A stretch of DNA of 64,000 bases, taken from Opitutaceae bacterium. Lineage in GTDB: Bacteria; Verrucomicrobiota; Verrucomicrobiia; Opitutales; Opitutaceae. The stretch lies in assembly GCA_016794785.1 (NCBI GenBank), contig JAEUHC010000011.1, positions 1-64,000 on the forward strand, given 5' to 3'. The notes below the pieces were generated by a model that had not been told where the DNA came from, did not search any database, and worked only from the letters and a program-made list of their open reading frames with translations. Of this stretch, positions 1-10,208 are shown in pieces (positions within the stretch are counted from its first letter, which is position 1; each line of letters begins with the position of its first letter). The position numbers and the translations under genes were made by a program.

Positions 1-2
1 TG

Positions 3-1547
3 GCCATGGACGTTGCCTCGGCTCACGCCCTCGCGCGGGAGTGGGTGGAGGTCTTGGGCGCGCAGCCTGCCCTTCGGGAGGTGGTCGGCGGGGTGGAACA
101 GCGCCTGCACTTCCTTCTGGAGACCGGGCTCGGATACCTGACCTTGGATCGCGACTACGGCACGTTGTCCGGAGGCGAAGCGCAGAGGGTAAGGCTGGCG
201 ACCCAACTCGGCATGGGCCTCGTCGGCGTGATTTACGTCCTGGATGAGCCCAGCATCGGGCTGCACCCGCACGACAACCAGAAGCTGCTGGACACCCTCG
301 TGGCCCTCCGGGACCGCGGCAACACCGTGGTCGTCGTCGAGCACGACGAGGACACGATGCGCCTCGCCGATGAGATTATCGAGCTGGGACCGGAGGCGGG
401 TACCGAAGGTGGCCAACTGCTGTTCCAGGGAACTCCCGAAGCCTGTGCGGCTCTGCCGGCCAAGGCATCGCGGACGGGTCCGTACTTGGCGCGGAAACTG
501 ACCGTGGGACGGGAGGCGAAGGTCAGGGAACCGGACGGCGCCTGGCTGACGGTGCGGGAGGCGCGGGCCAACAACCTGCGCGGCATCGACGTTCGGTTTC
601 CGATCGGGCTGCTCACGTGCGTGACCGGGGTCAGCGGCTCCGGCAAGAGCACCCTCGTCCTCGATGTCCTCGCCGCGCAGGCGGCCCGGAAGCTCAACGG
701 CGCGAAGACCCTGCCGGCGAAACACCGGCACATCGAGAACCTGGATTTCTTCGAAAAGCTCGTGCAGGTCGATCAGGAGCCGATCGGGCGCAGCCCGCGA
801 TCCAACCCCGCGAGTTACGTCGACTTGCTGCCGCTGCTGCGCGACCTCTATGCGCAGGTGCCACTGGCCAAGGTGCGCGGCTCCAAGGCGAGCCGCGTCT
901 CCTTCAACGTCCTCGGCGGCCGCTGCGAGCGCTGCCAGGGTGACGGTGCCATCAAGCTCGACCTGCAGTTCATGCCCGACGCCTACGCGCCGTGCCCGAG
1001 CTGCGCCGGCCGCCGCTTCAACCGCGAGACGCTCGAGGTCCTCTTCCACGGGAAATCCATCGCCGACGTGCTCGAGCTCACCGTGCGCGAGGCGATCACG
1101 CTCTTCAAAAATATCCCGCGCGTGATGGACAAGCTCGCCACGCTCGACGCCGTCGGCCTCGGCTACCTCACGCTCGGCCAGTCCGCCGTGACGCTCTCCG
1201 GCGGCGAGGCGCAGCGTATCAAGCTCTCGCTCGAATTGAGCAAACGCCAGCAGGGCTCGACGCTCTACATCCTCGACGAGCCGACGACCGGCCTGCACTG
1301 GACCGACATCCAGAAGCTGATGGACCTGCTCTTCAAACTCCGCGACGCCGGCAACACCGTGATCGTGATCGAACACAATCTCGACGTCATCAATCTCGCC
1401 GACTGGCTGATCGACCTAGGCCCCGGCGGCGGCCGCGACGGCGGCGAACTCATCTACGCCGGTCCGCGCGCCGGGATCGAAACGTGCGAGCGCTCGCTCA
1501 CGGGCGTGGCGCTGAAGCGGTGGAGCGCGTTGAACTCAACGCGCTGA
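3..1547 (+). CDS. uvrA: Excinuclease ABC subunit A (UvrA), C-terminal part, cut by window start
   Basis: DNA-damage recognition ATPase of nucleotide excision repair. The visible 513 residues start inside the first ATPase domain. The signature [16 protein letters not shown] is near visible residue 53, followed by the Walker B segment [14 protein letters not shown]. The second ATPase domain has Walker [12 protein letters not shown] near residue 203, a zinc module (CERC ... CPSC), a second [11 protein letters not shown] signature and Walker [15 protein letters not shown]. The ATG at position 6 is unlikely to be the true start: the frame is open to the window edge and a full UvrA needs several hundred more N-terminal residues. 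Two ABC signatures plus the zinc module exclude an ordinary ABC transporter. The C-terminus ([11 protein letters not shown]) is a variant of the usual S-TG-L ending, so a UvrA paralogue is possible. Confidence 0.93.
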   Translation, partial: AMDVASAHALAREWVEVLGAQPALREVVGGVEQRLHFLLETGLGYLTLDRDYGTLSGGEAQRVRLATQLGMGLVGVIYVLDEPSIGLHPHDNQKLLDTLVALRDRGNTVVVVEHDEDTMRLADEIIELGPEAGTEGGQLLFQGTPEACAALPAKASRTGPYLARKLTVGREAKVREPDGAWLTVREARANNLRGIDVRFPIGLLTCVTGVSGSGKSTLVLDVLAAQAARKLNGAKTLPAKHRHIENLDFFEKLVQVDQEPIGRSPRSNPASYVDLLPLLRDLYAQVPLAKVRGSKASRVSFNVLGGRCERCQGDGAIKLDLQFMPDAYAPCPSCAGRRFNRETLEVLFHGKSIADVLELTVREAITLFKNIPRVMDKLATLDAVGLGYLTLGQSAVTLSGGEAQRIKLSLELSKRQQGSTLYILDEPTTGLHWTDIQKLMDLLFKLRDAGNTVIVIEHNLDVINLADWLIDLGPGGGRDGGELIYAGPRAGIETCERSLTGVALKRWSALNSTR

Positions 1548-1587
1548 ATGAATGAGGGGCTCGCCGGTCTCACTCCCGAAATCGCGT

Positions 1588-1618
1588 TTGACGGAGCTTG
1601 GTAAGCCGGCATCTTACC
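1588..1618 (+). promoter_or_regulatory. Candidate promoter and palindromic operator for the vapBC-like pair
   Basis: An inverted repeat GGTAAG-N7-CTTACC (1600-1618) lies 4 bases upstream of the antitoxin GTG start. TTGACG (1588-1593) is a good -35; at 16-base spacing CATCTT (1610-1615) is a weak -10 inside the palindrome. Antitoxins of this family usually bind palindromes over their own promoter, so autoregulation fits. If the -10 is right, transcription would start at about the GTG, giving a nearly leaderless mRNA. This is inference from sequence pattern only. Confidence 0.4.
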
Positions 1619-1622
1619 TGCC

Positions 1623-1853
1623 GTGACGACCTGCATTTCCAGCAAAGGCCAGTTGGTGCTCCCGGCGAAGATCCGCCGCGAGGATGGGATCGAGACCGGT
1701 CAGGAATTCCAAATCGAGCGCATTGATCGGGGCGACTACCGCCTCACGCGCCGCACGCCGCCGGCGAACGAGGGCCTCGTGGACTGGCTCGTGGCGTGTC
1801 CGGAAAAGGATTTTTTCACGCCGATTGAGTCGGAGTCCACCGACACGCTGTGA
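1623..1853 (+). CDS. AbrB/MazE-fold antitoxin (VapB-like)
   Basis: Small (76 aa) swapped-hairpin AbrB/SpoVT-type protein. The N-terminus reads TTCISSKGQLVLPAKIRRE, the typical DNA-binding beta-hairpin of MazE/VapB antitoxins. The C-terminal half (DWLVACPEKDFFTPIESES) is the kind of tail that wraps the toxin. The start is a GTG, immediately after a palindromic operator candidate. The last codon overlaps the toxin start by 4 bases (GTGA), so the two are translationally coupled. Expected to neutralise the downstream PIN nuclease and repress the operon. Confidence 0.85.
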   Translation: MTTCISSKGQLVLPAKIRREDGIETGQEFQIERIDRGDYRLTRRTPPANEGLVDWLVACPEKDFFTPIESESTDTL

Positions 1854-2252
1854 CCTATCTGGTCGATGCCAACGTCCTGAGCGAGGCGACCAAGCAGGCG
1901 CCCGATCCGAAGGCGATCGACTGGCTTCGCCGGCACGAGCGCGAGATCGCAGTGGACCCCATCATCCTCGGGGAGATTCAATTCGGAATTCTGCTTCTGC
2001 CTAAGGGGAAGCGGCGGCAGCGTCTGGAGCGGTGGTTTGCCGACGGTCTCGGTCGGATGCACTGCGTGCCTTGGGAGGCGGCGACCGGCCTGCGCTGGGC
2101 GAAGCTCCTCGCCGCGTTGCGTGCGAGTGGGAATGCGATGCCGATCAAGGACAGTATGATTGCAGCGACGGCACTCACCCACGGCTTCACGATCGTGACT
2201 CGCAACGCCCGTGACTTTTCCAAGACCGGAGTTGCCGTCGTGAATCCGTTTT

Positions 2253-2257
<5 letters not shown>
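1850..2257 (+). CDS. PIN-domain toxin ribonuclease (VapC-like)
   Basis: 135-residue PIN domain. It begins MTYLVDANVLSEATK with the first catalytic Asp in VDANVLSE, continues through the acidic ILGEIQFG segment, and has the later acidic cluster around MPIKDSMIAATAL and TRNARDF. These are the Mg-binding residues of VapC-type RNases, which cleave tRNA or rRNA when released from the antitoxin. The GTG start overlaps the antitoxin stop by 4 bases. Length and motif order match chromosomal VapC proteins, and the target is not predictable. It is convergent with the tgt fusion gene, 16 bases between stop codons. Confidence 0.88.
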
Positions 2258-4337
<2,080 letters not shown>

Positions 4338-4382
4338 TTAGCCGCTCGTGCGGTTGGGTGCCGGTGTTTCGCCTTGGCGCGT

Positions 4383-4778
4383 CTAGGCAAACACCGCGGC
4401 GAACCCCGCTTGCACGAAATGGCGGTCGCCGGTCAGCGCGACCGTCAGGCCGCGCTCACGCATGACCACGAATGACAGGCAGTCGGTGAGCGACCACAAC
4501 TTGTCGTCGTGTTGATGGTAGAGCTTGAGTGCCTGCTCGAAGCGGGCGCGGCTGTTTGGCACGACGGTCGCGTGGCGTCGGAGGAGGGCAAAGTAATCCT
4601 GCACCAAGGGTCGAAAGCGGGAGCCGGCGAGACTGTTGGCCAGCTCCACCAGCACGAGATCGGTCGTGACCAGTGGCGCTGTGTGCTTTTGCGACCACGC
4701 GAGCACTCGCGCGTGGTGTTGATCCTGCGAATTGACCCGGGCCTGAAAATAAAACGTGTCCGCGAAGAGGGGAGTCAT
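4383..4778 (-). CDS. PIN-domain protein, probable toxin ribonuclease
   Basis: 131-residue PIN domain: MTPLFADTFYFQARVN carries the first Asp (FADTFY), VTTDLVLVELANSL the second acidic position, and SLTDCLSFVVMRERG plus ALTGDRHFVQAGF the C-terminal acidic residues. This matches the VapC/PilT N-terminal group that reads TDxF rather than VDxN. The start overlaps the stop of the upstream small gene by 4 bases, the usual antitoxin-toxin arrangement. It is a second, sequence-unrelated PIN locus only 2 kb from the VapBC-like pair. Confidence 0.83.
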   Translation of the reverse strand: MTPLFADTFYFQARVNSQDQHHARVLAWSQKHTAPLVTTDLVLVELANSLAGSRFRPLVQDYFALLRRHATVVPNSRARFEQALKLYHQHDDKLWSLTDCLSFVVMRERGLTVALTGDRHFVQAGFAAVFA

Positions 4779-4969
4779 CGCGCTGGCCGCTTCGGCACGC
4801 CGTAGAGGTAGTGGTCGTGCTGCAGCGCGAGGTCCGTGGGTAGATCGTCCGCGCGTCCATCGAACGCCTTGAGCCGGTCAAAAAGAGTGGGGCGCGCGTT
4901 GGCCTTGGCGGCGGCGCGGCGAAGCTTGGCCGGGCTGCGCGAAGACTTGGTGGCGACGGCCGATTTCAT
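4775..4969 (-). CDS. Small basic protein, probable antitoxin of the adjacent PIN toxin
   Basis: 64 residues from the ATG at 4969; a TTG at 5005 would add 12 residues and is less likely. The N-terminal half is rich in Lys, Arg, Ala and Ser (KSSRSPAKLRRAAAKANARP). The C-terminus ends with TDLALQHDHYLYGVPKR. A DHYLYG-type tail is commonly seen in small proteins encoded just before PIN toxins, which is the main support for the call. I recognise no classical DNA-binding fold. The 4-base overlap with the PIN gene supports co-translation. Confidence 0.55.
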   Translation of the reverse strand: MKSAVATKSSRSPAKLRRAAAKANARPTLFDRLKAFDGRADDLPTDLALQHDHYLYGVPKRPAR

Positions 4970-5108
4970 GAGCTGCACGCTGCGTTTCGCGGGCCGCTGA
5001 GTCAACGGCGAGATCGGCGATTATACTATGTTCTCTCACGCCTTTGACCGTCAGCGCCGCTCCGGGCTCGTGTTCGCCTACGCTGGCGGCTGATGCTTGG
5101 CCATCCCC

Positions 5109-6932
5109 ATGAATGCCTTTGCTGTCTGCCGGCGTGCGCTTCGCGGTCTGCTCTTGCCGGCCCTGGTCGCCCCGGTGCTCGGCGCGACGACGCCTGCCAC
5201 GCTCACGGTTTCCTCGCCGATGGCTGCGCCCGAGTGGGCGCGGCTCCAGCGTCGCCTGCTCGCCGAGCAGGTGCCGGCGTGCCTCGAGTTCGCCAAGAAA
5301 TATTACGACGAGCGCGGCTACGTGCAGTGCTTCATCCGCTGGGGCGCCAACGACGGGCCGGACGACGCGTTCGAGAATTTCGCCGACTGGCCGCAGCTCC
5401 ACGCGCTCGGTGCGAGTGACGAGATCATGCGCGTGTTCCTCCACACGTGGAACGGCATGATCCGTCAATACTCGGAGGCGAAGACCGTCGAGACTCCGGC
5501 CGGACGCGACGGGATGTATTTCAAGGAATTCTCCGCGCAGTCGGACTGGATGCACCACGGCGAGGGCTTGCGGACCTTCAACCTCATGGGGCTCTCCGTG
5601 CCCACGCTGCCGATCTACCAGGAGCGCGCGCGCCGCTGGGCCGGCCTCTACATGGGCGAGGACCCCGCCACGCCGAATTACGATCCGCAGCTCAAACTGA
5701 TCCGATCGATGATCAACGGCAGCAAGGGCCCGCTGCTGCGGCCGGCCACCGCGCTCGACTGGGTCGGCGATCCGTTCGACGTGTCGCAGTTCGTCGCGGC
5801 CCACGGCGAGAGCACCTACGCCCAGTTCCTCCAGCACTACGATCCCTACCACGACGTCGCCGGCGATCACTTCCTTAACCTCGTCGCGACCACCCTGCCG
5901 ACCAACGCCTACCTCCTCGCCCACGAGCCGAAATACAAGCAGTGGCTCACTGACTACATGGACGCGTGGCTCGCGCGCATGAAGGCCAACGGCGGCGTGA
6001 TTCCGAGCTACGTGGATTACCGCGACGGCAAGATCGGCGGACCGGAAAACAAATGGTGGGGCAACGCCTACGGCTGGGGCTTCTCGCCGCTGAATCCCGT
6101 CACGAACCGCCTCGAGAACCGCAACCGCATCCCCCGCGCGATCGTGGGCTTTCAGAATGCGCTCCTTGTGACCGGCGACAAAAAATACCCCGACGCCTGG
6201 CGCGCGATGATCGAGGCGGTGAACTCGCACGCGCGTCCGACCGCCGACGGCCGCAAGGAATACCCCACCATGCACGGCGGCGCCGGCTGGTATGGCTGGC
6301 AGGCGACGCCGTGGAATGTAGGCGCGCTTGAGCTGTGGTATTGGTCGCAGCGCGCCGACGATCGAGCGCGGGTGCGCGACAACGACTGGCTCACCTATCT
6401 CGACGGGAAAAACTCCGGATTTCCCGAGGAGGCGCTGCGTCGCGACCTCGCGGCCCTGGCGCGAAAGACCGCGGGCTTCCGCAGTGATGACAGCCGGCCC
6501 GAGCGCCGCCTCGCGGACAACATGATGAGCTTCAACCCCGCCTCCGTCGTCGCGCTCCAGCAGCTCATGTGGGGGGCGATTCCGCCGGGCCGCGCGGGCG
6601 AGCTGATGAACTCCCGCGTGCGCTACTTCGATCCCGAGCGCCGCCGGGCGGGCGTGCCCGATGATGTGGGCGCGCTCGTGAGCGAACTCGGCGACACGCG
6701 CACCGTGCTCACGCTCGTGAACCTGAGCCCGACAGCGACGCGCACCGTGATCGTGCAAGGCGGCGCGTATGGCGAACACCGCATCGAGTCGGTGGAGCAG
6801 GGCGGGCGCGCGGAGAAAGTCGGCGCGCCGTTCTTTACCGTGAAGCTCGCGCCCGGCAGCGGCGCCCAGCTCGCGCTGGCGATGAAGCGCTACGCCGCGG
6901 CGCCGACGGTCAAGTTTCCGTGGGACAGGTAG
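5109..6932 (+). CDS. Secreted protein of unknown function, possibly an alpha/alpha-barrel enzyme
   Basis: 607 residues from the ATG at 5109 (a TTG at 5097 adds four residues). The N-terminus MNAFAVCRRALRGLLLPALVAPVLG is a signal peptide with probable cleavage after LGA. The mature part is rich in Trp, Tyr, His and Gly, with clusters such as ENKWWGNAYGWGFSP, HGGAGWYGWQATPWNVG and DWMHHGEGL. This looks like the aromatic lining of an (alpha/alpha)6 barrel as in many glycoside hydrolases and polysaccharide lyases, followed by a C-terminal beta-rich segment (about 490-590). I could not assign a family, and no catalytic residues can be claimed. The stop codon lies inside a GTAG palindrome. No operon partner is evident. 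Confidence 0.7.
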   Translation: MNAFAVCRRALRGLLLPALVAPVLGATTPATLTVSSPMAAPEWARLQRRLLAEQVPACLEFAKKYYDERGYVQCFIRWGANDGPDDAFENFADWPQLHALGASDEIMRVFLHTWNGMIRQYSEAKTVETPAGRDGMYFKEFSAQSDWMHHGEGLRTFNLMGLSVPTLPIYQERARRWAGLYMGEDPATPNYDPQLKLIRSMINGSKGPLLRPATALDWVGDPFDVSQFVAAHGESTYAQFLQHYDPYHDVAGDHFLNLVATTLPTNAYLLAHEPKYKQWLTDYMDAWLARMKANGGVIPSYVDYRDGKIGGPENKWWGNAYGWGFSPLNPVTNRLENRNRIPRAIVGFQNALLVTGDKKYPDAWRAMIEAVNSHARPTADGRKEYPTMHGGAGWYGWQATPWNVGALELWYWSQRADDRARVRDNDWLTYLDGKNSGFPEEALRRDLAALARKTAGFRSDDSRPERRLADNMMSFNPASVVALQQLMWGAIPPGRAGELMNSRVRYFDPERRRAGVPDDVGALVSELGDTRTVLTLVNLSPTATRTVIVQGGAYGEHRIESVEQGGRAEKVGAPFFTVKLAPGSGAQLALAMKRYAAAPTVKFPWDR

Positions 6933-6986
6933 CCGCGAGCGTGAGCGAGTGGATGCTCGGGTCCACTCGCTCACGCTCGCGGCTAC
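6929..6986. repeat. Perfect long palindrome bounded by GTAG/CTAC (REP-like element)
   Basis: Two 25-base arms (6929-6953 and 6962-6986), exact reverse complements, flank an 8-base loop. The outer ends are GTAG and CTAC. The upstream GTAG contains the TAG stop codon of the preceding secreted-protein gene (6930-6932). There is no T-tract, so it is not a typical intrinsic terminator, although such a hairpin would protect or end mRNA. A GTAG-headed hairpin is the hallmark of REP sequences recognised by REP-associated tyrosine transposases; that family link is inference. Confidence 0.8.
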
Positions 6987-7044
6987 GGTTCGCCCGACCT
7001 TTCGGTTGCGTTCGCCGCCGCGTTCCGCCACGGCTGTGCGCTTC

Positions 7045-7725
7045 ATGAAGGCCTCTGATTTCTTCACGCTGCCCGCGTCGCTCGCGCGCTTCGCCCCGCA
7101 TTTTTCGGCGGAGGTGCCGCCGTGGGATTGGCTGAAGCAGATCGCCGCCGCGTGCGCCGGAATCGAAGGCAACAGCGCCGAGCTCAAGCGCCCACCGGGC
7201 GGCCATATCGAGGGCCGGGTTTGGCTGCACCCGAGCGTGAAGCTCCCGGCCTATTGCACGATCATCGGACCGGTGTGGATTGGCGCGAAGTGCGACATCC
7301 GCCCCGGCGCGTTCATCCGCGGCAACGTCATCGCCGGCGAGGGCTGCGTGCTGGGCAACGCCTGCGAGTTCAAGAACTGCCTTCTCATGGACGGCGTGCA
7401 GGTGCCGCATTTCAGCTACGTGGGCGACTCGATCCTCGGCAACCGCGCGCACTTCGGCGCCGGTGTGATTTGCTCCAACCTGCGGCTGGATCAGCAGCCT
7501 ATCGTCGTGCGCACGGCTGATGCGAGCCATGAGACCGGGCTGCGGAAATTCGGCGCCATCGTGGGCGACGGCGCGGAGGTGGGCTGCAACGTCGTGCTCA
7601 ACCCCGGCACCGTGCTCGGCCCGCGCGCCCTCGTCACGCCCGCCATCGCCGTCGGCGGCTTCATCCCCGCCGCCACCATCGCGCATGCCCGCCCCGCGAT
7701 TAAGCTGATCCCGCGGCGCGACTGA
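7045..7725 (+). CDS. Left-handed beta-helix (hexapeptide repeat) protein, GlmU C-terminal-like
   Basis: 226 residues from the ATG at 7045; longer readings start inside the palindrome and are rejected. The N-terminal 45 residues (MKASDFFTLPASLARF) precede a run of hexapeptide turns: GRVWLHPSVKLPAYCTIIG, GPVWIGAKCDIRPGAFIRG, GNVIAGEGCVLGNACEFKN and VGCNVVLNPGTVLGPRA. This is the fold of the acetyltransferase half of GlmU and of sugar-nucleotide acyltransferases. It has no nucleotidyltransferase domain. It therefore resembles the stand-alone UDP-GlcNAc diphosphorylase-like proteins of Bacteroidota and Verrucomicrobiota, whose substrate is not established. Confidence 0.72.
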   Translation: MKASDFFTLPASLARFAPHFSAEVPPWDWLKQIAAACAGIEGNSAELKRPPGGHIEGRVWLHPSVKLPAYCTIIGPVWIGAKCDIRPGAFIRGNVIAGEGCVLGNACEFKNCLLMDGVQVPHFSYVGDSILGNRAHFGAGVICSNLRLDQQPIVVRTADASHETGLRKFGAIVGDGAEVGCNVVLNPGTVLGPRALVTPAIAVGGFIPAATIAHARPAIKLIPRRD

Positions 7726-7777
7726 GTTCGCCGGCTCGACCAATCTTAAATCAACAATCGTTAATCGTAACTCTGAA

Positions 7778-8746
7778 ATGCCCCGCACCCTCACCGGCAT
7801 CACGCCCTCCGGCACGCTCCACATCGGCAACTATTTTGGCGCGATGCGCCCGGCCATCGACGCGCAGGCCGCGGGCGATTGTTTCTATTTCATCGCCGAC
7901 TACCACTCGATGACCTCGGTCACCGACGCCGCCGAGCGCCGCAAGAACACGCTCGGCATCGCGCTCGACTGGCTCGCCTGCGGCCTCGACCCGAAGACGA
8001 GCGTCTTCTGGCGGCAGAGCGACGTGCCGGAGGTCTGTGAGCTCATGTGGATGCTCGGCACGCTCGCGCCGATGGGCCTCATGGAGCGCGCGCACAGCTA
8101 CAAGGACAAGACGGCCAAGGGCATCTCGCCCAACTTCGGCCTCTTCGCCTATCCGGTGCTGATGGCCGCGGATATTTTGCTCTACGACACGCACCGCGTG
8201 CCCGTCGGCAAGGACCAGAAACAGCACCTCGAGATGACGCGCGATATGGCGATCAAGTTCAACGAGGCCTACGGCGAGACGCTCGTCGTGCCCGAGCCCG
8301 TGATCCGCGAGGATGTCGCCGTCATCCCTGGCCTCGACGGCCAAAAGATGAGCAAGAGCTACGGCAACACGATCGAGATCTTCGGCGACGAGAAGGCGCT
8401 GCGGAAAAAAATCATGGGCATCGTCATGGACTCGCGCACGCCCGCCGAGCCCAAGCCCGACGCCGACAAGAACCTCGCGATTCAGCTCCTGAAATTATTC
8501 GCGGCGCCTGAGGTTGCCGCCGATTTCGAAAACCGCCTCCGCGCCGGCGGCCTCGGCTACGGCGATCTGAAGAAGGCACTGTTCGAACACTACTGGAACC
8601 ATTTCGCGGCGGCCCGCGCGCGTCGCGCCGAGCTCGCTGCGAATCTCGATCACGTCGAGGCCGCGCTGCGCGACGGCGCACAGCGCGCCCGGGCCGTGGC
8701 TGAGCAGGTGATGGGCCGTGCGCGCAAAGCGTGCGGGCTGAGGTGA
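7778..8746 (+). CDS. trpS: Tryptophan--tRNA ligase
   Basis: 322-residue class Ic aminoacyl-tRNA synthetase, cytoplasmic, which charges tRNA-Trp. The ATP-binding HIGH variant is in PSGTLHIGNYFGAM (residues 10-23), and the KMSKS loop is in DGQKMSKSYGN (about 187-197). Between them lies the TrpRS region with FYFIADYHSM and HRVPVGKDQKQHLEMTRD. Length is normal (320-340). The C-terminal half is helical with the usual anticodon-recognition region. The region before the ATG has no Shine-Dalgarno motif. The gene stands alone and is convergent with plsC across a 122-base intergenic region. Confidence 0.96.
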   Translation: MPRTLTGITPSGTLHIGNYFGAMRPAIDAQAAGDCFYFIADYHSMTSVTDAAERRKNTLGIALDWLACGLDPKTSVFWRQSDVPEVCELMWMLGTLAPMGLMERAHSYKDKTAKGISPNFGLFAYPVLMAADILLYDTHRVPVGKDQKQHLEMTRDMAIKFNEAYGETLVVPEPVIREDVAVIPGLDGQKMSKSYGNTIEIFGDEKALRKKIMGIVMDSRTPAEPKPDADKNLAIQLLKLFAAPEVAADFENRLRAGGLGYGDLKKALFEHYWNHFAAARARRAELAANLDHVEAALRDGAQRARAVAEQVMGRARKACGLR

Positions 8747-8756
8747 ACCGAGCCGA

Positions 8757-8853
8757 TTCTAATCGCGGAACCGCGGAAGAGCTGAAACGCGGAATGGCAG
8801 AAGGTGAGAGGTCTGTTTTCCGTGTCTCCGCTCCACCGCGTTTCCGTGTTTAG
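8757..8853. repeat. Intergenic region of repeated and inverted CGCGGAA-type words
   Basis: The region between the convergent trpS and plsC genes repeats variants of CGCGGAA (CGCGGAACCGCGGAAGAG, GAAACGCGGAATGGC). It then carries their reverse complements (CCGCGTTTCCGTG). It could form an extended imperfect hairpin. It does not code for a plausible protein, and its word composition is unlike the flanking genes. I infer an interspersed intergenic repeat. Confidence 0.45.
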
Positions 8854-8868
8854 GGTTTTGGCTTGGCA

Positions 8869-9528
8869 TCAAATCACGAGCTCGCTCGGCGGCCTTAGGG
8901 CGGCGATGCGGGCCATGATGCGTTCGCTGGCGATCGGGTAGCGTTCCTTGCCGGCTCCGGGGACATCGTAATCCGCCGGTGAGAGCGGCCGGCCGAACAC
9001 GACGGTCACGGGCGTGCCGAGCCGGAGGGAGCCGCTCCGGCCCAGTGCCTCGAACGATCCGAAAATCCGCACGGGCAGCACCGGCACCTGGGCGCGGCAG
9101 GCGAAGAGGCCCACGCCTGGCTTGGGCGGCTGCAATTTCCCGTCGGGCGAGCGGGTGCCCTCGGGAAACATGATGATGGTTTTTTTCTCCTTCAACGCGT
9201 GGAGCACGCGCTTGATGGCGGTCACGTCCGACCCTCCGTCGCGATCGACCGGGATGACGCCGACCTCGTTGAGCCACCACGAGGCGAAGCCGGGTTTCCA
9301 AAGGGTCTTGCGCGCGAAAAATGTGACCTGTTGCGGCAGCCTCGATCCGACCAGAAACGGATCGAGGTGGCTGGCGTGGTTGGTGGCGATGAGAAATCCG
9401 CCGTCCTTCGGGATATGCTCCTGGCCAATCGTGGGGCCACGAAAGGCGATGTCGTCGATCAGCGCCGACATGTAGTGGCAGAATCCGTAAACCGGCTCCA
9501 TCTCGACCTGAGGAAATGCCTGGCTCAT
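8869..9528 (-). CDS. plsC: 1-acyl-sn-glycerol-3-phosphate acyltransferase family protein
   Basis: 219-residue glycerolipid acyltransferase, which adds the second acyl chain in phosphatidic acid synthesis at the inner membrane. The catalytic HX4D is NHASHLDPF (H51, D56). The substrate-binding block FPEGTRS is at 121-127, with the later block VPVLPVRIFGS at about 148-158. It lacks a long N-terminal membrane segment, as in many short PlsC proteins. The start overlaps the cmk stop by 4 bases (ATGA), making it the last gene of aroA-cmk-plsC. A related lyso-lipid acyltransferase activity cannot be excluded. Confidence 0.9.
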   Translation of the reverse strand: MSQAFPQVEMEPVYGFCHYMSALIDDIAFRGPTIGQEHIPKDGGFLIATNHASHLDPFLVGSRLPQQVTFFARKTLWKPGFASWWLNEVGVIPVDRDGGSDVTAIKRVLHALKEKKTIIMFPEGTRSPDGKLQPPKPGVGLFACRAQVPVLPVRIFGSFEALGRSGSLRLGTPVTVVFGRPLSPADYDVPGAGKERYPIASERIMARIAALRPPSELVI

Positions 9529-10208
9529 GGCACGCCGAGCTTTGCGGCGATTGGTGCGGCCATTTTTTCCACGACCTCGGCGAGCGTGAGTTGCGTGGTG
9601 TCGATGTAGCTCGCGCCCGCGGGGCAGAGGAGGGGCGCGGTCTTGCGCGAGGAGTCGAGCCGGTTGCGCTCCTTGATTGAGTCGCTCTGGCCTTGGCGCG
9701 CGCGGCGCTGCTCGGCCACGGCCTCGTCCACATGCAGGAAGAAGCGGAAATCCGCGTCGGGGAAAATCACGGAGCCGATGTCGCGGCCGCCCAGCACGAT
9801 CCCCCGGAAACTGTGGGCGCGGGCAAAGTCGGCCAGCTGCCGCTGGTAGTCGAGCAGGGCGGCGCGCACTTCGGGCAAGGCGGCGAAAAGCGAGACGCCG
9901 GCGTTTACAGCCGGGCTGCGGATCTCGGCGTCGGGCACGACGCGCCCGCCGATCTCCATCTGCGCATCGCGGCCGTTGAGTCGGGTGCGGAGCTGCAAGC
10001 CGCTGATCGCGCCCCGCACCGCCGCGGGGTCCGCTGCCGTGACGCCGAGGCGCAGGAACTCCGCGGTCGCGGCGCGGTAGAACGAGCCGGTGTCCACATG
10101 CAGCAGGTTGAAACGTTCGCTGAGCAAAGTGGCCGACGACGACTTGCCCGTTCCGGCGCCGCCGTCGATGGCGACGATGATGAAAGGAGAGACGGCGGGC
10201 GCGGTCAC
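9525..10208 (-). CDS. cmk: Cytidylate kinase
   Basis: 227 residues from the GTG at 10208, which overlaps the aroA stop by 4 bases (GTGA). A longer reading to 10277 would run back into aroA and is rejected. It phosphorylates CMP and dCMP. The P-loop is GGAGTGKSS (about 16-24), followed by LLHVDTGSFYRA, the Cmk-specific LGGRDIGSVIFPDA, and the lid SIKERNRLDSSRKTAPL. The lid Asp of the usual RD-DSSR motif is Asn here, a minor deviation. Gene order aroA-cmk is common in bacteria. The plsC start overlaps its stop. Confidence 0.93.
   Translation of the reverse strand: MTAPAVSPFIIVAIDGGAGTGKSSSATLLSERFNLLHVDTGSFYRAATAEFLRLGVTAADPAAVRGAISGLQLRTRLNGRDAQMEIGGRVVPDAEIRSPAVNAGVSLFAALPEVRAALLDYQRQLADFARAHSFRGIVLGGRDIGSVIFPDADFRFFLHVDEAVAEQRRARQGQSDSIKERNRLDSSRKTAPLLCPAGASYIDTTQLTLAEVVEKMAAPIAAKLGVP

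Noticed and set aside
6..8. ATG at position 6 as the uvrA start
   Set aside because: The frame is open to the window edge and the first ATPase domain is incomplete, so the gene begins outside the window.
4878..7187. 769-residue open frame on the minus strand
   Set aside because: Opposite to the secreted protein and hexapeptide gene. Composition is Arg/Ala/His-rich, with no domain. It is a shadow.
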